DNA from: Euborellia annulipes
Lineage: Eukaryota; Arthropoda; Insecta; Dermaptera; Anisolabididae
Reading direction: 5' to 3'
Length of the DNA: 64,000 nt
NCBI GenBank assembly: GCA_023213315.1
Contig: JAKCPI010003056.1
Coordinates: 53,942 to 117,941, forward strand
The notes beneath the pieces were generated by a model. That model made no database searches. It saw nothing but the letters and a program-made list of their open reading frames with translations, and had not been told where the DNA came from. Every line of letters begins with the position of its first letter. The first letter of the stretch is position 1. The position numbers and the translations under genes are program-made. Positions 1 through 10,260 of this stretch are shown piece by piece.

Positions 1-327
1 TTTAAATTGAAAATTGAAATAAAGGTTTCGCTTCTTAATAATGAATAGATGAGTTCTAATGAGAATAAACTCTTATTTAAATAAAGGCACGAATATAAAA
101 AAAAAAAAATAAGAACTTTTTAAATCTTATAGAAAATAAAATGTGATATAAAAATTACTCTTTTATATATGTTGATTTTAATAAACATCTTTCATAAGTC
201 CTCTTTATTTTGAGGTTAAATAATTGCATATTTGAAGACTTGTTAAAAATTTTCATTAAATTTGAAATAAGCCGGATATCCTTATAAAAGGGATATCATT
301 TGAGGGGGGGGTTTAAAAATAAAATAA
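1..327. other. AT-rich unique DNA, nothing recognised
   Basis: Homopolymer A/T runs and no coding signal. The short open frames here and just downstream overlap hairpin-repeat sequence and have no codon-like character. Confidence 0.6.
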
Positions 328-470
328 AAAAATATGGTGTAACTGGTCGCACAGCACAAAACTTTCTCTTTCCATCGGTAATTGAAAGTTGTATTCTGTG
401 CTTGACACACCAGACAAATCAGATAAAAATATTTATATTTTGTTATTATGACAATGATAAGCGTAGCCAG
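328..470 (+). repeat. HP repeat, 5' hairpin fragment
   Basis: It contains the two hairpin arms TGGTGTAACTGGTCGCACAG and TTCTGTGCTTGACACACCAG, followed by the diverged downstream segment (TATTTATATTTTGTTATTATG). The rest of the element is missing. It is more diverged than the full copies at 39738 and 53162, so it is probably old. Confidence 0.7.
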
Positions 471-540
471 ACATCTTGTTAGAGAGTGGAGGGGGGCAAC
501 CACTCCCTAGGACTAGAGGGGGGTATGCAATTAATATGTA

Positions 541-771
541 CAGTGAGCGCCACAATTAAGTCCCCACTTGATAGCTTTAGCCTTAAGTATATGGTATAGG
601 TATGGTGTAGGCCCTATAGTGAAATAATTTTAACGACCGAAAAGGTAAAACGTAAAATTTGGTACAGATGATTTTATTTTACCTTTTTAAATTTAAAATT
701 ATTTCACCATTTCCATATTCCATACCATATACTTAAGGCTAAAGCTGAGGACTTAATTGTGGCGCTCACTG
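541..771. mobile_element. Tc1/mariner-type MITE (long hairpin) flanked by TA
   Basis: The ends are 23-bp perfect inverted repeats that begin CAGTGAGCGCCACAATTAAG (541-563 and 749-771). Each end is flanked by TA (539-540 and 772-773), the target duplication of Tc1/mariner elements, and CAGTG is a common start for their termini. The similarity of the two halves continues almost to the centre, so the whole 231 bp can fold back. It has no coding capacity and would need a transposase from elsewhere. The superfamily is inferred from the termini only. Confidence 0.8.
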
Positions 772-1140
772 TACATAGATTATTAATTATTTTTATTATT
801 ATTATTATTATAAATAATTTTCCTCATATAAATTCATTAAAAAAAAATTCACAATGGGATATAAATATATACCCCGGTATTTGTTTTTAATAGATAAAAA
901 ATTTTCAGGTCAAGACAGAGGGGACATTGGCCCTCCCTGCCCCTCCCCCTGGCTAGGCTCATGAACCAACCTTCTAATTTTTCCTATCAAGTTCAAGAGA
1001 GGCACCTTTTGGTGCAATATTATTTAACAATATCAAGATATTAATAATGTTTAGAGCAATAACGTAAATTAAGTTTTTAAAATTCAATTTATTATCAATT
1101 ATTTTCCTCTCTTTTAATCGAACCGAAATATTTTAAAAAC
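772..1140. other. AT-rich DNA with a CCCTCCCC-rich patch
   Basis: It holds a (TTA)n stretch near 790-815 and a GC-rich patch at 905-965. The end of the patch (CCCCTGGCTAGGCTC) resembles the terminus of the hAT-like MITE at 29234-29470, so it may be a remnant of one. No gene is seen. Confidence 0.4.
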
Positions 1141-1290
1141 TTTTTCTTTTTTTTAATTTGTTTAAGGTCTTTTTCGGCATATGAGGCGGCCATGAAACCT
1201 TAAACCAGGCCCCTTTTTATTTCCATTGATTGGTAATCAATTCAATTAAAATAAATTTCTCTTCTAGGCCGGGTTGTGAACCATTGTCCC
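1141..1290 (-). repeat. SINE-2-like fragment
   Basis: A T-rich stretch is followed by TTTAAGGTCTTTTTCGGCAT, then TCAATTCAATTAAAATAAAT and GGCCGGGTTGTGAACC. The same order of blocks occurs at 14341-14480, and in the opposite sense near 35695-35830, where a tRNA-like B box precedes the CAATT-rich body. The copy is diverged, and assignment to a tRNA-derived SINE rests on that comparison. Confidence 0.4.
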
Positions 1291-1300
1291 TTATTATAAA

Positions 1301-1363
1301 AATTTATGTAACTTCTTGTTATAATAAGCAGTTCTGTAGAACTTATAGATCAATATTTTATTG
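1301..1363 (+). repeat. 63-bp direct repeat, copy 1 (copy 2 at 1836-1898)
   Basis: The same 63 bases recur 535 bp downstream with four mismatches by eye. The unit contains TTCTTGTTATAATAAGCAGT and no motif I recognise. The DNA between the copies has no recognisable element. Either a local duplication or the repeats of a lost insertion could explain it. Confidence 0.7.
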
Positions 1364-1835
1364 ATTTAACCATATTAAGTAATTGAATAAACTTTCCTAT
1401 AATTATTCCGATCCAGCAGTTAAGGGCTAATGCCAAGAAGGAAGAACTTTCCCACTATATTACCCAATTAATAGAGACTTTAAGAGCAAAATATAAACAT
1501 GAGATACATCTATTTTCAAACATACTGTAAGTGACTGAATAAATGGAAAAGCATTCAGAGAAACAACTTGTTTTCTCTCTAAAGAGTTTATTAGATAAAA
1601 AAGAAAAATCCAACTGTCACATGCATGATTTTCCTTTATTTATTTTTTTATCTCTGAACCAATATGAAGATCTTTAAAAGAATTATTATAAATTGGATCT
1701 CTTAGAAAATTGAAACTATGGCCTACCAGTTAAAATAATTTTATATTTAAATTAATTTGCTTTTTTTATTATTTTATAATAAAAAAATCTAAGATTTCGA
1801 CTCGACTTAATTTTTAAAATATTATATAAAGGCAA

Positions 1836-1898
1836 AATTTATGTAAGTTCTTGTTATAATAAGCAGTTCTGTAGTTCTTATAGATCAATATTTCATTG
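1836..1898 (+). repeat. 63-bp direct repeat, copy 2
   Basis: Partner of 1301-1363 at a constant offset of 535 bp. It lies directly upstream of the non-LTR remnant that starts near 1900, so it may mark a junction of that insertion. Confidence 0.7.
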
Positions 1899-2129
1899 CA
1901 TATCTACAAGATATAACAAAAGAAGAAAGATGAATATTGAAATAAAGTTTCAAAAAATATGAAGAAATGGAATGGGAATGCACGCCGAGAAATAAAGAAA
2001 AAAAAATCGGGAATGAGGGGGCCGGAGTAAATATACAAAAAGGCGAAGTAAGGTCCTTCCCCTTGACCGAATCCACGACCCTTAAATGAGGCCGGCAAAG
2101 ATCAGAGATCACCCGACCTATATAAGCTG

Positions 2130-2432
2130 GCAATTTCCAAATTGGGAGAGGTATGGCCCAGATCGAGACTGGAGGCTATTACAAGGGACATGATCCCGAA
2201 CAGGCCGAGGTCTCGTACCCGCATTTCAATAGAACCCTCATATCCCCAGGAAATCTTGGAAATAATCCAGCTCTCCAACGCCGAACTTCCTACACATGAC
2301 TGGAAAGCAGTTAAGGTAGGGGAGATCGAAGAAAATTCGAGGCAAGGGATCGTAGTCCTCAATGACGACTCGATTTACCTGCGGTTCTATAGGAAGGATG
2401 CCCGAAAGTCCAACAAGAAAAAGGAGAAGTAG
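2130..2432 (+). pseudogene. non-LTR retrotransposon ORF1 remnant, DUF4780-like
   Basis: One frame reads through about 96 residues and ends in a lysine-rich tail at the stop near 2430. The pattern PRSRTRISIEPSYPQEIL, then LSNAELPTHDWKAVKV, then RQGIVVLN matches the conserved layout I know from the DUF4780 region of retroelement ORF1 (gag-like) proteins. That region typically has I-x-P-x-x-P, a hydrophobic helix, N-x-x-LPT-x-x-W-K-V-V-K and RQ-x-V-V-LN. In the family this protein binds element RNA. The frame has no convincing ATG at its start; the first codon of the open stretch at 2142 is TTG. A serine/glycine- and glutamate-rich stretch at 2476-2670 follows, and then RNase H sequence directly. 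The endonuclease and reverse transcriptase are therefore missing. Confidence 0.6.
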
Positions 2433-2686
2433 GAGGTAGGAGGAACCTCTGGTTCCGGACAGAGAGGATCCCCTGATGGACGTGCAGGACATCAACAGTC
2501 TGTCAGCGGGGGGGGGGGGGGACAGCGAGGTTCGAGACACAGGTGAGCTTCTGGAGAGACTTCAAACCTCAGAGGACGAAGATCTCCTTCTGAAGATCAT
2601 GGCTCAAAACCCGAAGAAGAGAGGAAGGAGCCTGGAGGGAAGAATGGAACAGCCACTCGAGTCTCCATAGCGAAACCTTGAATGTA

Positions 2687-3172
2687 TATACAGATGGGTC
2701 AAAGTTAGAGAATAGATTGGGTGGCGGTGTCTTTTTCGAACCCATGGACATTTCGCCTACCTGATCACTGCAGTGTGTTCCAGGCGGAAGTTATAGTTAT
2801 TAAAGAATCAGTATGTCGGATACAGAAGCAAGTAATGCCTGGCAGCGAAATTCGTATCCTCACAGACAGCCAAGCGGCTATTAAATCTCTACAGGGAGCA
2901 TCCATAACCTCTAAGGTTGCTCTGAGCTGCCGCAATGCTTTAAACAAGGGGGCGGAAAGGTTCGGAGTACACTTAATTTGGGTGAGAGAACGCAGAGACA
3001 TAATATGAAACTGCAAAGCTGACGAATTGGCTATGGCAGGTACCTTATTTCCCTCAAAGGAAATCACGGATCTACCCGGAATTCCCATGGCTATATGTAA
3101 ACTCCTCAAAATCATAGCTCGCGCAAATCAAAGGTGGTTAGATGAAAACACGTGTACTATCGCCAAACAATT
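2687..3172 (+). pseudogene. non-LTR retrotransposon RNase H domain remnant
   Basis: RNase HI-type signatures appear in order: YTDGSKLENRLGGGVFF (first catalytic Asp), FQAEVIVIKE (catalytic Glu) and LTDSQAAIKSLQ (second Asp). A decayed VRERRDII...NCKADELA then stands where active enzymes have a W-V-x-G-H core followed by N-x-x-AD-x-L-A. A frameshift near 2755 and a stop at 3006-3008 break the frame, and reading resumes beyond it to about 3172. This order of motifs is typical of RNase H domains at the 3' end of LOA/I/R1-type non-LTR elements, where the domain would degrade the RNA strand during copying. It is a dead copy, and a CAAG-hAT lies directly downstream. Confidence 0.8.
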
Positions 3173-3195
3173 ATGACCAGAATATAGTCTCAAGC

Positions 3196-3424
3196 GGGGG
3201 TAATCTGGTGTGACTGGTTGCACAGCATACAATTTTTTGTACCTTCGGTAATTTAAAGGTTCATTCCAGTATATATATATACAAATCAAACTTTTAAGTA
3301 TTAATTTTTAAAATTTTATATTAAAAATTTAATTTCCTAAAAAAAATTTTTTTTCTCAAATTCGGGGGTTGGGGGGGGGGGGGGTAATTACCTCTTTACT
3401 CTCCCCCCTTGTATCCCCCCTTGT
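3196..3424 (+). mobile_element. CAAG-hAT MITE, diverged copy
   Basis: It starts CAAGCGGGGGTAATCTGGTG and ends in a poly-G/poly-C block, TAATTACC and CCCCCTTG. The internal order (TCTGGTGTGACTGG, then TTCGGTAATTTAAAGG, then AAGTATTAATTTTTAAAATT) is the same as at 27813 and 52260. I find no convincing 8-bp duplication at its flanks. It sits against the RNase H remnant. Confidence 0.6.
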
Positions 3425-4110
3425 TAGTCATTGCGAGAACATTAAAATAAATAAAATCACCAGTTTTATTTTTATTTTTGCTTTTACTCTAAAATCCCCC
3501 TTCAGTCTCTGATCCAGCAATCCAATATATTAGATGTGAGAAAACTAAAAATAAATTAATGTTTTGAATATGAAATCAACGAGAAGATTAATTAGACAGG
3601 CTCTGCGCATAAATAAGTGATTTGGAGGTCTTTTGGTGTGTTGCGAGTGTTTTATTAATGCTCCACTTAATGGATAATCAGTGCGTATGGCTCTCTATTG
3701 TATTTCGTCGTGCATAGTTGGTTAATCAATAGGAGTTGGTTATTAATATAATGGGGGTGGGTTGGCAATTGCAAATGAAGCAACATCTGCCGCTAATGAG
3801 TGGAAGGGTTGTGCCCTTGGGGCCCAGGGCGCCGGCCACCCAGGCAGTAGAGGAGGCAACCCTAAACCCTCCTGGGCTTCAGCAGCTGCCCCAGCACTGC
3901 TCTTCCCTCGCTTCGCCTATCAAGTAACAACCCGGAACATTTAAAAAAATATCTGACCAATTAAAAATTCATTCTCTCTATATAAAGTCCGCAGATAAAT
4001 TCAAGCAAAATTTCGCGGTTTAACTTTTTATTAACGATCAACAATTTCACATTTCGATATTACACTATTAGAAAAGAGCAAATTAATTAATCTGAGTAAG
4101 AGAATATAAT
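3425..4110. other. unassigned DNA with a GC-rich patch at 3736-3944
   Basis: Most is AT-rich. The 3736-3944 patch is GC-rich (GGGGCCCAGGGCGCCGGCCA) and open in two overlapping frames, giving Pro/Ala/Gln-rich peptides with no recognisable domain. I treat it as unexplained sequence and not as an exon. Confidence 0.4.
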
Positions 4111-4111
4111 A

Positions 4112-4190
4112 ATACCAGCGGCAAAGCCGGCCTTTAGCTGCGCCCCTTGGACCCCCTTGCTTGCCTTCGACGAGCAAGCAAATGCATCAA
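4112..4190 (-). mobile_element. possible Helitron-like terminus, degraded
   Basis: Read on the minus strand, a GC-rich block ends GGCCGGCTTTGCCGCTGGT. This resembles the hairpin-plus-CTAGT ends at 30262-30288 and 46717-46744, but it has CTGGT in place of CTAGT. A TCGTCGAAGGCAAGC stem lies further inside. The assignment is weak. Confidence 0.25.
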
Positions 4191-4300
4191 ATTTTCCAAT
4201 TGCTCGCCTTCTAAAGTTTTAAATTTCCCTCTCTGACTCTGACCAATCTGTGAGAGAGAGAGAGAGTAGTAAACACACCGGAAGTGAATGGCTAGCTAGT

Positions 4301-4700
4301 TAAATTTTACATCTTGAATTCAAATGTGCCATACTGTCAGAAACTAAATATAAATATATCTCGACACAAAAATCTGATGTGACACAAAACACGAGTTGTG
4401 TGCTGTGCGACCAGTCACACCAGATTTTTTGTATCGAGATATATTTAGTTTCCGACAGTATGGCACATTTGAATTCAAGATGTAAAATTTATAAATATGA
4501 GGAAATAATTCTATTTCGTTACCATGGCAAACATTTTTTCTATCTTTCCTATGAAGTACAAGAGTAAAGTGTGCTTCAAAAAGATTTCAATGGCAGAATG
4601 AGAATATACATTTTATTAGATTAAAATTCATATAAATCAACTATTTTTGATATGGCCTTTAAAAAGTATAAGCTTATCAGTAAAATCTTTCCTGAAAATT
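4301..4700 (+). repeat. HP repeat in palindromic form
   Basis: At 4414-4580 the copy follows the family order: hairpin arm, CGAGATATATTTAGTTTCC, TTGAATTCAAGATG, TTACCATGGCAAAC, AAGTACAAGAGTAAAG. The sequence that normally lies only downstream of the hairpin is also present, inverted, upstream (4301-4378). This makes a near-perfect palindrome with about 78-bp arms (4301-4378 and 4414-4491). The 3' half beyond 4620 is decayed. Confidence 0.75.
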
Positions 4701-4894
4701 GTTTCAAGTACACTTTACTGATGTAGTATTTCAGATTTTTTACTTTTCAAATTCATTTTCCGGCTACCCTTTACATAGAAGTTCTAATGTTATTTCCCTA
4801 TGGGCATTTGAACTTAAATTTCAATTCAAAAGGGGAACTTTTTACACATGAAAAAAATGTTTTCCAATTCTTAATGCAAGTGGTCAAGTTTGAA

Positions 4895-5021
4895 ACTAAG
4901 GTGCTATGGAAAACTAAATATATCTTGACCGGTTTGAACAGCACGGTGCACAACTTTCCCTTAGCGAAGGGTAAGAGAAAGTTGTGTGTTGTACGCCAGT
5001 TTTTGAGTTTTTTTTTCGATT
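4895..5021 (-). repeat. HP repeat fragment
   Basis: It shows GCTATGGAAAACTAAATATA, CAGCACGGTGCACAACTTTC and GGTAAGAGAAAGTTGTGTG, with only part of the hairpin. It matches the fragment at 46965-47085 more closely than the full copies (shared CTATGG and CAGCACGGT), which suggests a subfamily. Confidence 0.6.
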
Positions 5022-5242
5022 TTCTTGATTTTTGAATCAATTATTTTTTAAATGCTCTTTAAAATTAACAGTGTATGTTTATATTCCCCCAATAATGTTT
5101 GAAGCTTGCACTTCATAAGAAAGATCGGAAAAATACATTGTAACAAAATACTGTAATAAATATTTTTATATGTTTATAAACTTTATATCTTGTATATCTT
5201 GAATTCTAATTAATATAATAAAGGAATTAAATAAATGTCGAC

Positions 5243-5333
5243 ACATAGAAAAAAATCTGGTGTGGACACACCTACCTTACCGAAATTAAGAGAAAGTTGT
5301 GTGACCAGTCACCTCAGATATTTTTAATGACAT
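5243..5333 (-). repeat. HP repeat hairpin fragment
   Basis: The arms AAAATCTGGTGTGGACACAC and TGTGTGACCAGTCACCTCAG surround AAATTAAGAGAAAGTT. It is only the hairpin end, diverged and shortened. Confidence 0.55.
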
Positions 5334-6820
5334 AAGTTAAATTAATTTTCTACAGATCTAAGTAGTCGAATAGGCCTTCCGTGCTCAGAAGAGATAACTA
5401 TGTATACAATTTCTGGAAATCTTAATTGTGACTTTTCCCTATAGATAAAAAATAATATCCCCTTTAGTCACGCTCTAAAAAATAATTTTTTCCCTGATTA
5501 GTTCTCTAAGTGGATGATTCTTGTGCACGAAAGCAAGCCTAAACAAAGACATTAAAATCACTCTAATTCTAAAAAAAAAAACTATCAAATTATCGAATAA
5601 TTAATCAAATTATAGCGAGAAGCTTCTGATCGTTAATTTAAATCTTCTAATAAAAAAATTAATTATCGGAGAAAAATTTAATTTGTTATCGTAAATCTTT
5701 TCTTTAATCATCAATTTTTTTAGATGATCATGAAAAAAAAGGAAACAATTGATTTGATTAGATGTTTCTATAATATAATAATATTACACTAGCATAAGAG
5801 AGAGTTCGCAGTCAGCAATTAAGGGCTGACGTAATAGACCCCTAAAGCGTTGGGCCCTTTAGCAGGCTTATATTTATTTAGCAATTATCAGGGCCTAATT
5901 TAATGGGGGACAGAGCCAGGTGGGCCCTGGCTCTTCTTAGGTGGTCCCTCCTCAACATAGACCTCCTTGTTAAATCAATATCAAACAACTTAATTTTTTA
6001 AAATTTCACTCTATTATGACCCATTTTGTCTAAAATTAACATTTTTTGATTTTTTTTTTTGAATATATACATTCTTAATGAATTCGTTAAAAAAAAATAT
6101 TTGTTTTCTCATTTATAAATGTAAATAATAATATTCTCGTTAATTTTTTATGTTGGATTATAACTAATTAAAATGCATTTCAGAAAATTAAATAGGCAAT
6201 TGGATGCATTAAAATGAATTCTGAGACGATTTAATCTTTAATATCTCATCTTCGGCGACTGTTAAAAAATTACTAATTTGAACAAATTCGTTCACCAGAA
6301 GATAACCATCGCAAATGATCATATTACTAATGCGTTTTTTTTTATTACTAGGTTGTTAAAACTCCCTAAAAATTATCTCCAAGCCCTAGATGAGCTTAGG
6401 ACTATTAGTCACTAGTGAGTTAGTCATTTGGGTTGCCTACCTCTTAGGTAGCAAAAATTAATTCAATCATTTTATGGTCACAAATCATGAAGTTGATTTT
6501 TTTTTTTAAATGGCCTTGACAAGTACGCCATTCGGCCAGCATAGGTGACCAAGAACCCGAATTGTATGTACAATTATCAACGTTGAATCCATTGATAAAT
6601 TTTTACAAATTCTATATATACTTGTATACAGTATAACCGCTTATAAAAATTGACAAGTGCAATTTTTATATATATTTAAATGAAATGGAGAAATGTAAGT
6701 CTTATTTATGTTTTATTCTATAGAAATTCACGATTTTCAATGCATCTATTTGAAATTAAGTGCACAGTTCTGGGATGACCGAGCTGGAGCTCGGTGGGTT
6801 TTTTTCTTTTGATAAAATTG
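5334..6820. other. AT-rich unique DNA
   Basis: No frame, RNA gene or clear element was found. A GC-richer patch at 5830-5960 (CAGGGCCTAATTTAATGGGG, GGTGGGCCCTGGC) could be a decayed MITE end but has no partner that I can see. Confidence 0.5.
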
Positions 6821-6824
6821 GATA

Positions 6825-7112
6825 AAACTAAAAAAGTATTATACCACAGTAAAGTACTAGTACTCGAAGTATCCCAAAGATAAAACCTATCTTAATTTCA
6901 TATTGTTACTTAAAATTTGAAATAAATCAGAGAATATTTTTGAGAAAATTAAAAAAACTAAATAAGTACACCAGTAAAGTACTAGTACTAGTGGTTTACC
7001 AAAGATGAGATCAATCGAAGTTTGTTTTGTATACCGCAAATAGGAAATATTTAAAATTTGAAAGAAAACGTCAAAGTGAATATTGAGAAAAGTGGAAAAA
7101 ACTAAAAAAGTC
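6825..7112 (+). repeat. two and a bit tandem units around AGTACTAGTACT
   Basis: The phrase AAACTAAAAAAGT(A/C) recurs at about 6825, 6954 and 7097. Each of the first two units contains CAGTAAAGTACTAGTACT and TTAAAATTTGAAA. The unit length is about 130-143 bp. The core word also occurs inside full HP repeats (for example near 24250 and 40115), so the array looks like a local amplification of the HP interior next to the HP copy at 7115. Confidence 0.6.
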
Positions 7113-7114
7113 CA

Positions 7115-7619
7115 TCAGTCTGTCTGCTGTCTGTGTGTGTATCTGTGTTTGATTTTAAGCATGAAGGAATTGAGCTAAGAGGTTGAAATTTTATATTTAA
7201 TTTAGGCACTCCCTGAGGCGTGAAAATAAGCTTTTAATCAAAATCGGCCAAAGAGTACTAGTACTTTACTGATGTACTTTTTCAGTTTTTTTTTTTTCGA
7301 TTTTCTCAAAATTCGCTAGAACGATTTTGATTAAAATTTAAAAATCAATTATTTTTTAGATTCTCTTTAAAATGTATATTCTCAGTTTGCGCTGAAAATT
7401 GTTTGAAGCACACTTTACTCTTGTGCTAGGAAAAATAGTTGCCATGGTAACAAAATATAAATATTGTATTTTCCCATGTTTATAAATTTTAATTTTGAAT
7501 TCTAATATATCGGCGGAAACTAAATATATATCGACACAAAAAAATCTGGTGGGGCAAGCACAGAACACAACTTTCGATTACCGAAGGTAAGAGAAAGTTG
7601 TGTGCTGTACGACCAGTCA
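7115..7619 (-). repeat. HP repeat, near complete, 3' end missing
   Basis: Read on the minus strand, the hairpin (7535-7619) is followed by the TTGCCATGG block, the AGTACTAGTACTTTACTG block (near 7255) and GCATGAAGGAATTGAGCT. The terminal GGTAAGAGAAAGT hairpin is absent. The copy abuts a GGTGC-MITE fragment at 7621. Confidence 0.75.
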
Positions 7620-7620
7620 G

Positions 7621-7693
7621 TGGGAAAAACTAACGCCATCTCTTGCAGCCTAGAGTAACTCGGTAGTGAATCGTCTTCTAACGGCTTTTCGAG
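7621..7693 (-). mobile_element. GGTGC piggyBac-type MITE, end fragment
   Basis: On the minus strand it starts after TTAA with GATGCTCGTCTCGAAAAGCC and includes GCAAGAGATGGCGTTAG. This matches the first 75 bp of the complete copy at 44549-44929. It is cut off at the HP repeat boundary. Confidence 0.65.
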
Positions 7694-10019
7694 ACGAGCA
7701 TCTTAAATTTATCATCTAGCTCAAATGGATTTGAAATATTTGCCCAATTGGAAATTTAAAATTTTCCAACGTCCAAGCTCAAATTAATTTTAACCGCTAT
7801 CTCCCTCTGTATAAACCAACTATCAAGATCATCTCTAACCTTTTAGCCTAAAGGCAAGGGCTTGTTAGTTTATATAGAGTATTTAGAGAAATAATATTAT
7901 CTCTACATCATATTTATCATTAGCTTGTTCTTTACCTGTTGTAATTATTCGTCAATATTGTTTAACAAAATATTATTTGTATTCGAATTTCCTACAATTG
8001 TCAAAAACATGGAATGTGTGAAAATTATTTTTAATCCGTATTACTCCTAACTGTATTAAAAATATTTTGGCAAAATTTATTAAATACGTTCCTTAATATA
8101 TAATCTTGAAGTTTTCCATGGTTTCACAGATGTTTTTTTGATGTTGTTGAGGGGTGGATGGTATTTAGCAACATCGCACAGCTTTCGACCATAACTCAAT
8201 CGGTCCTGGGAAATTAACTCTCATTTGGCTGCATATCAAAGATCCGGCCGAAAATGTAATTTCGTGAATTTATCACGGAATCCAGGCAATGTATGTGTGT
8301 TTGTATATACATTTAGTATATGAATGTGTATGTATTTCCCACTCTCTCTCTCTCTTTCCCCTCTGCTATGTGTATTTCTATATTGAGATGGCTTGCGTTG
8401 AATTTCATAACACGATCTAATTAGCAGTTTCCCTGCATTAGTATTCGACCCCATACGACTTTATTTTTTTTATTTTTTTATCATCAATAAATATCTCTCA
8501 TGTGGCTATAAAAAAAAAATCAATCTATTAAATACTATAACAGGTTTTTAAACAATAAAAATTTGATTTAGAGTTTAGTAAAAAACTAAAACCTCCCACC
8601 ATCCGACCTAATTATGTTCCAACGAAACTTTAAAAAATTCTTCTAATGAAATTTATATTTGTGAATTTTAATAGACTTGGAAATAAAAAAAAGCTATAAA
8701 AATAATGACTGAATTATAAAATATACAATATTAAAATAAAAATTAGAAACACGAGGTGATATGTTTCATATTATATAATCTTATGTTTTTAGTTTTAATT
8801 TATCTAATTTTATAATTAATAATATAAATAATAGTAATTAATTAAATCATGTTTTGCCAGTTTAAATTTAATTTTACAAAAATTTTTTAACTGTAGATCA
8901 TGAGGTGTTTTCTGAATTTGAATGATTTTATATTTTTAAATGATTCGCCTCAAAACCTAAAAAAAATATTGTCTATATTTTTTACCCAACTACAAATTGA
9001 ATATGTTATGGTCACACCGTCTAGTTGCTCGCTTAGTGATTTATTTAAGTAAGCAAACACCTTATAACTTACGAGAGTAATCATACAAAGCGCTAGAGGT
9101 TATGCGAGTTGCATACTGGCTAGGCGTATAGTCTTGCCTGTTTTTTTCCGGTGTCTAATCTCTCTTTAATGATTTCAAAGACAAATTTTTAAAAACCAAT
9201 CTTTAATGAATTATCATAGATAATTCAAATCGCCTATGTTTTTAAAACTGTTTTTTGGAATCCATTCTGCTTAATAAAAAAGCAATAGTTGAAAATAAAG
9301 CAGAAGAGTAAAGTAGAGCAAATAAAGAGAAAAGGCTCTCCAAAGGCGGATGCCAAATGCCGAAAAAGGAGACAAAATTTTATTTGTCCATCCTCAGTCC
9401 TTGTAGGCTTATAAACTAATTAGGCACAAAGTTGTCATTGTTGCTGTGGCACGAATTTGTGCACATGTATATTTTTTTTTTTATAAAAACGGGCGAATGT
9501 TTAATGCTTCGTGAATGTCTATTAGATAATCATTTAATATATTTTTGTTAAATTTTTAAATGTTTTTATAAATTTAATAACATTCTTGGTCATTGGTTAT
9601 TTGATAAATTTTATCCTCACAAGTCTTTTTCTATCTTATCCTTTTCAATTTATTTTATTATACTATTTAGTTAATATTTTTTGATTCGTATATAGAATCT
9701 CTCTAATAAAGCAAGAGTTTGGAATCTGTGGCCTGTTCATTTGCAAATCGCTTCATTCTAATCTAAACACGATGGCCAATAAAACAGCTGCTATACGATA
9801 AACTGTCAAATGCATAGTTGTTTGTTTTATAAACCCCCTGTGTCCCCCCCCCCTCCACCATCCACATTACTACCCTTGAGCACTCGAAACTTTCAAATTC
9901 CCCCATCCACTAGTTTCTTTTCATTGCATATAAATATATAATTACCCGAAAAGAGATGAAAATTCTCTCTCTCTTTAATTTGTTAATTTATCCTTTTTTT
10001 TTTTATTAATTTTATTTCA
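7694..10019. other. long AT-rich unique stretch
   Basis: It holds short (GT)n and (CT)n tracts near 8285-8360 and poly-T/A runs, but no coding or element signature. A C-rich run (CCCCCCCCCTCC) lies at 9845-9857. Confidence 0.5.
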
Positions 10020-10260
10020 TGGGTTAATCAGAATCGATTACGCGCTTAGGCGCACGCGTGCGCGTTTTACAAATGCGCATGCGTAGGCCCCCTTACAACT
10101 TGTACAACATGCATATAATATGTGTGATGGATGACCGCACGATTTTACGGCCGCGCACTCATGCCGGAAATTAAAAGATAAAAAAAAGAGAGAGAGAGAA
10201 GCCTCCTCCTCTTTCACCATAAAAATCCTAGTAGATGTCAAATCCTTTTTAAAAGCGCCA
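10020..10260. other. GC-richer island with CpG-rich core
   Basis: The core (GGCGCACGCGTGCGCG, ATGCGCATGCGTAGG, ACGGCCGCGCACTCATG) stands out from the surrounding AT-rich DNA and contains palindromes ACGCGT and TGCGCATGCG. It has no frame with domain content. It could be a regulatory island or an old GC-rich element end. The sequence alone does not decide. Confidence 0.35.

Noticed and set aside
2238..2540. 100-codon minus-strand frame opposite the ORF1 remnant
   Set aside because: It is the antisense shadow of the DUF4780-like frame and has no domain.
4787..5040. overlapping 80-codon frames on both strands
   Set aside because: They overlap an HP fragment, are Phe/Lys-rich from poly-A/T, and show no codon bias or domain.
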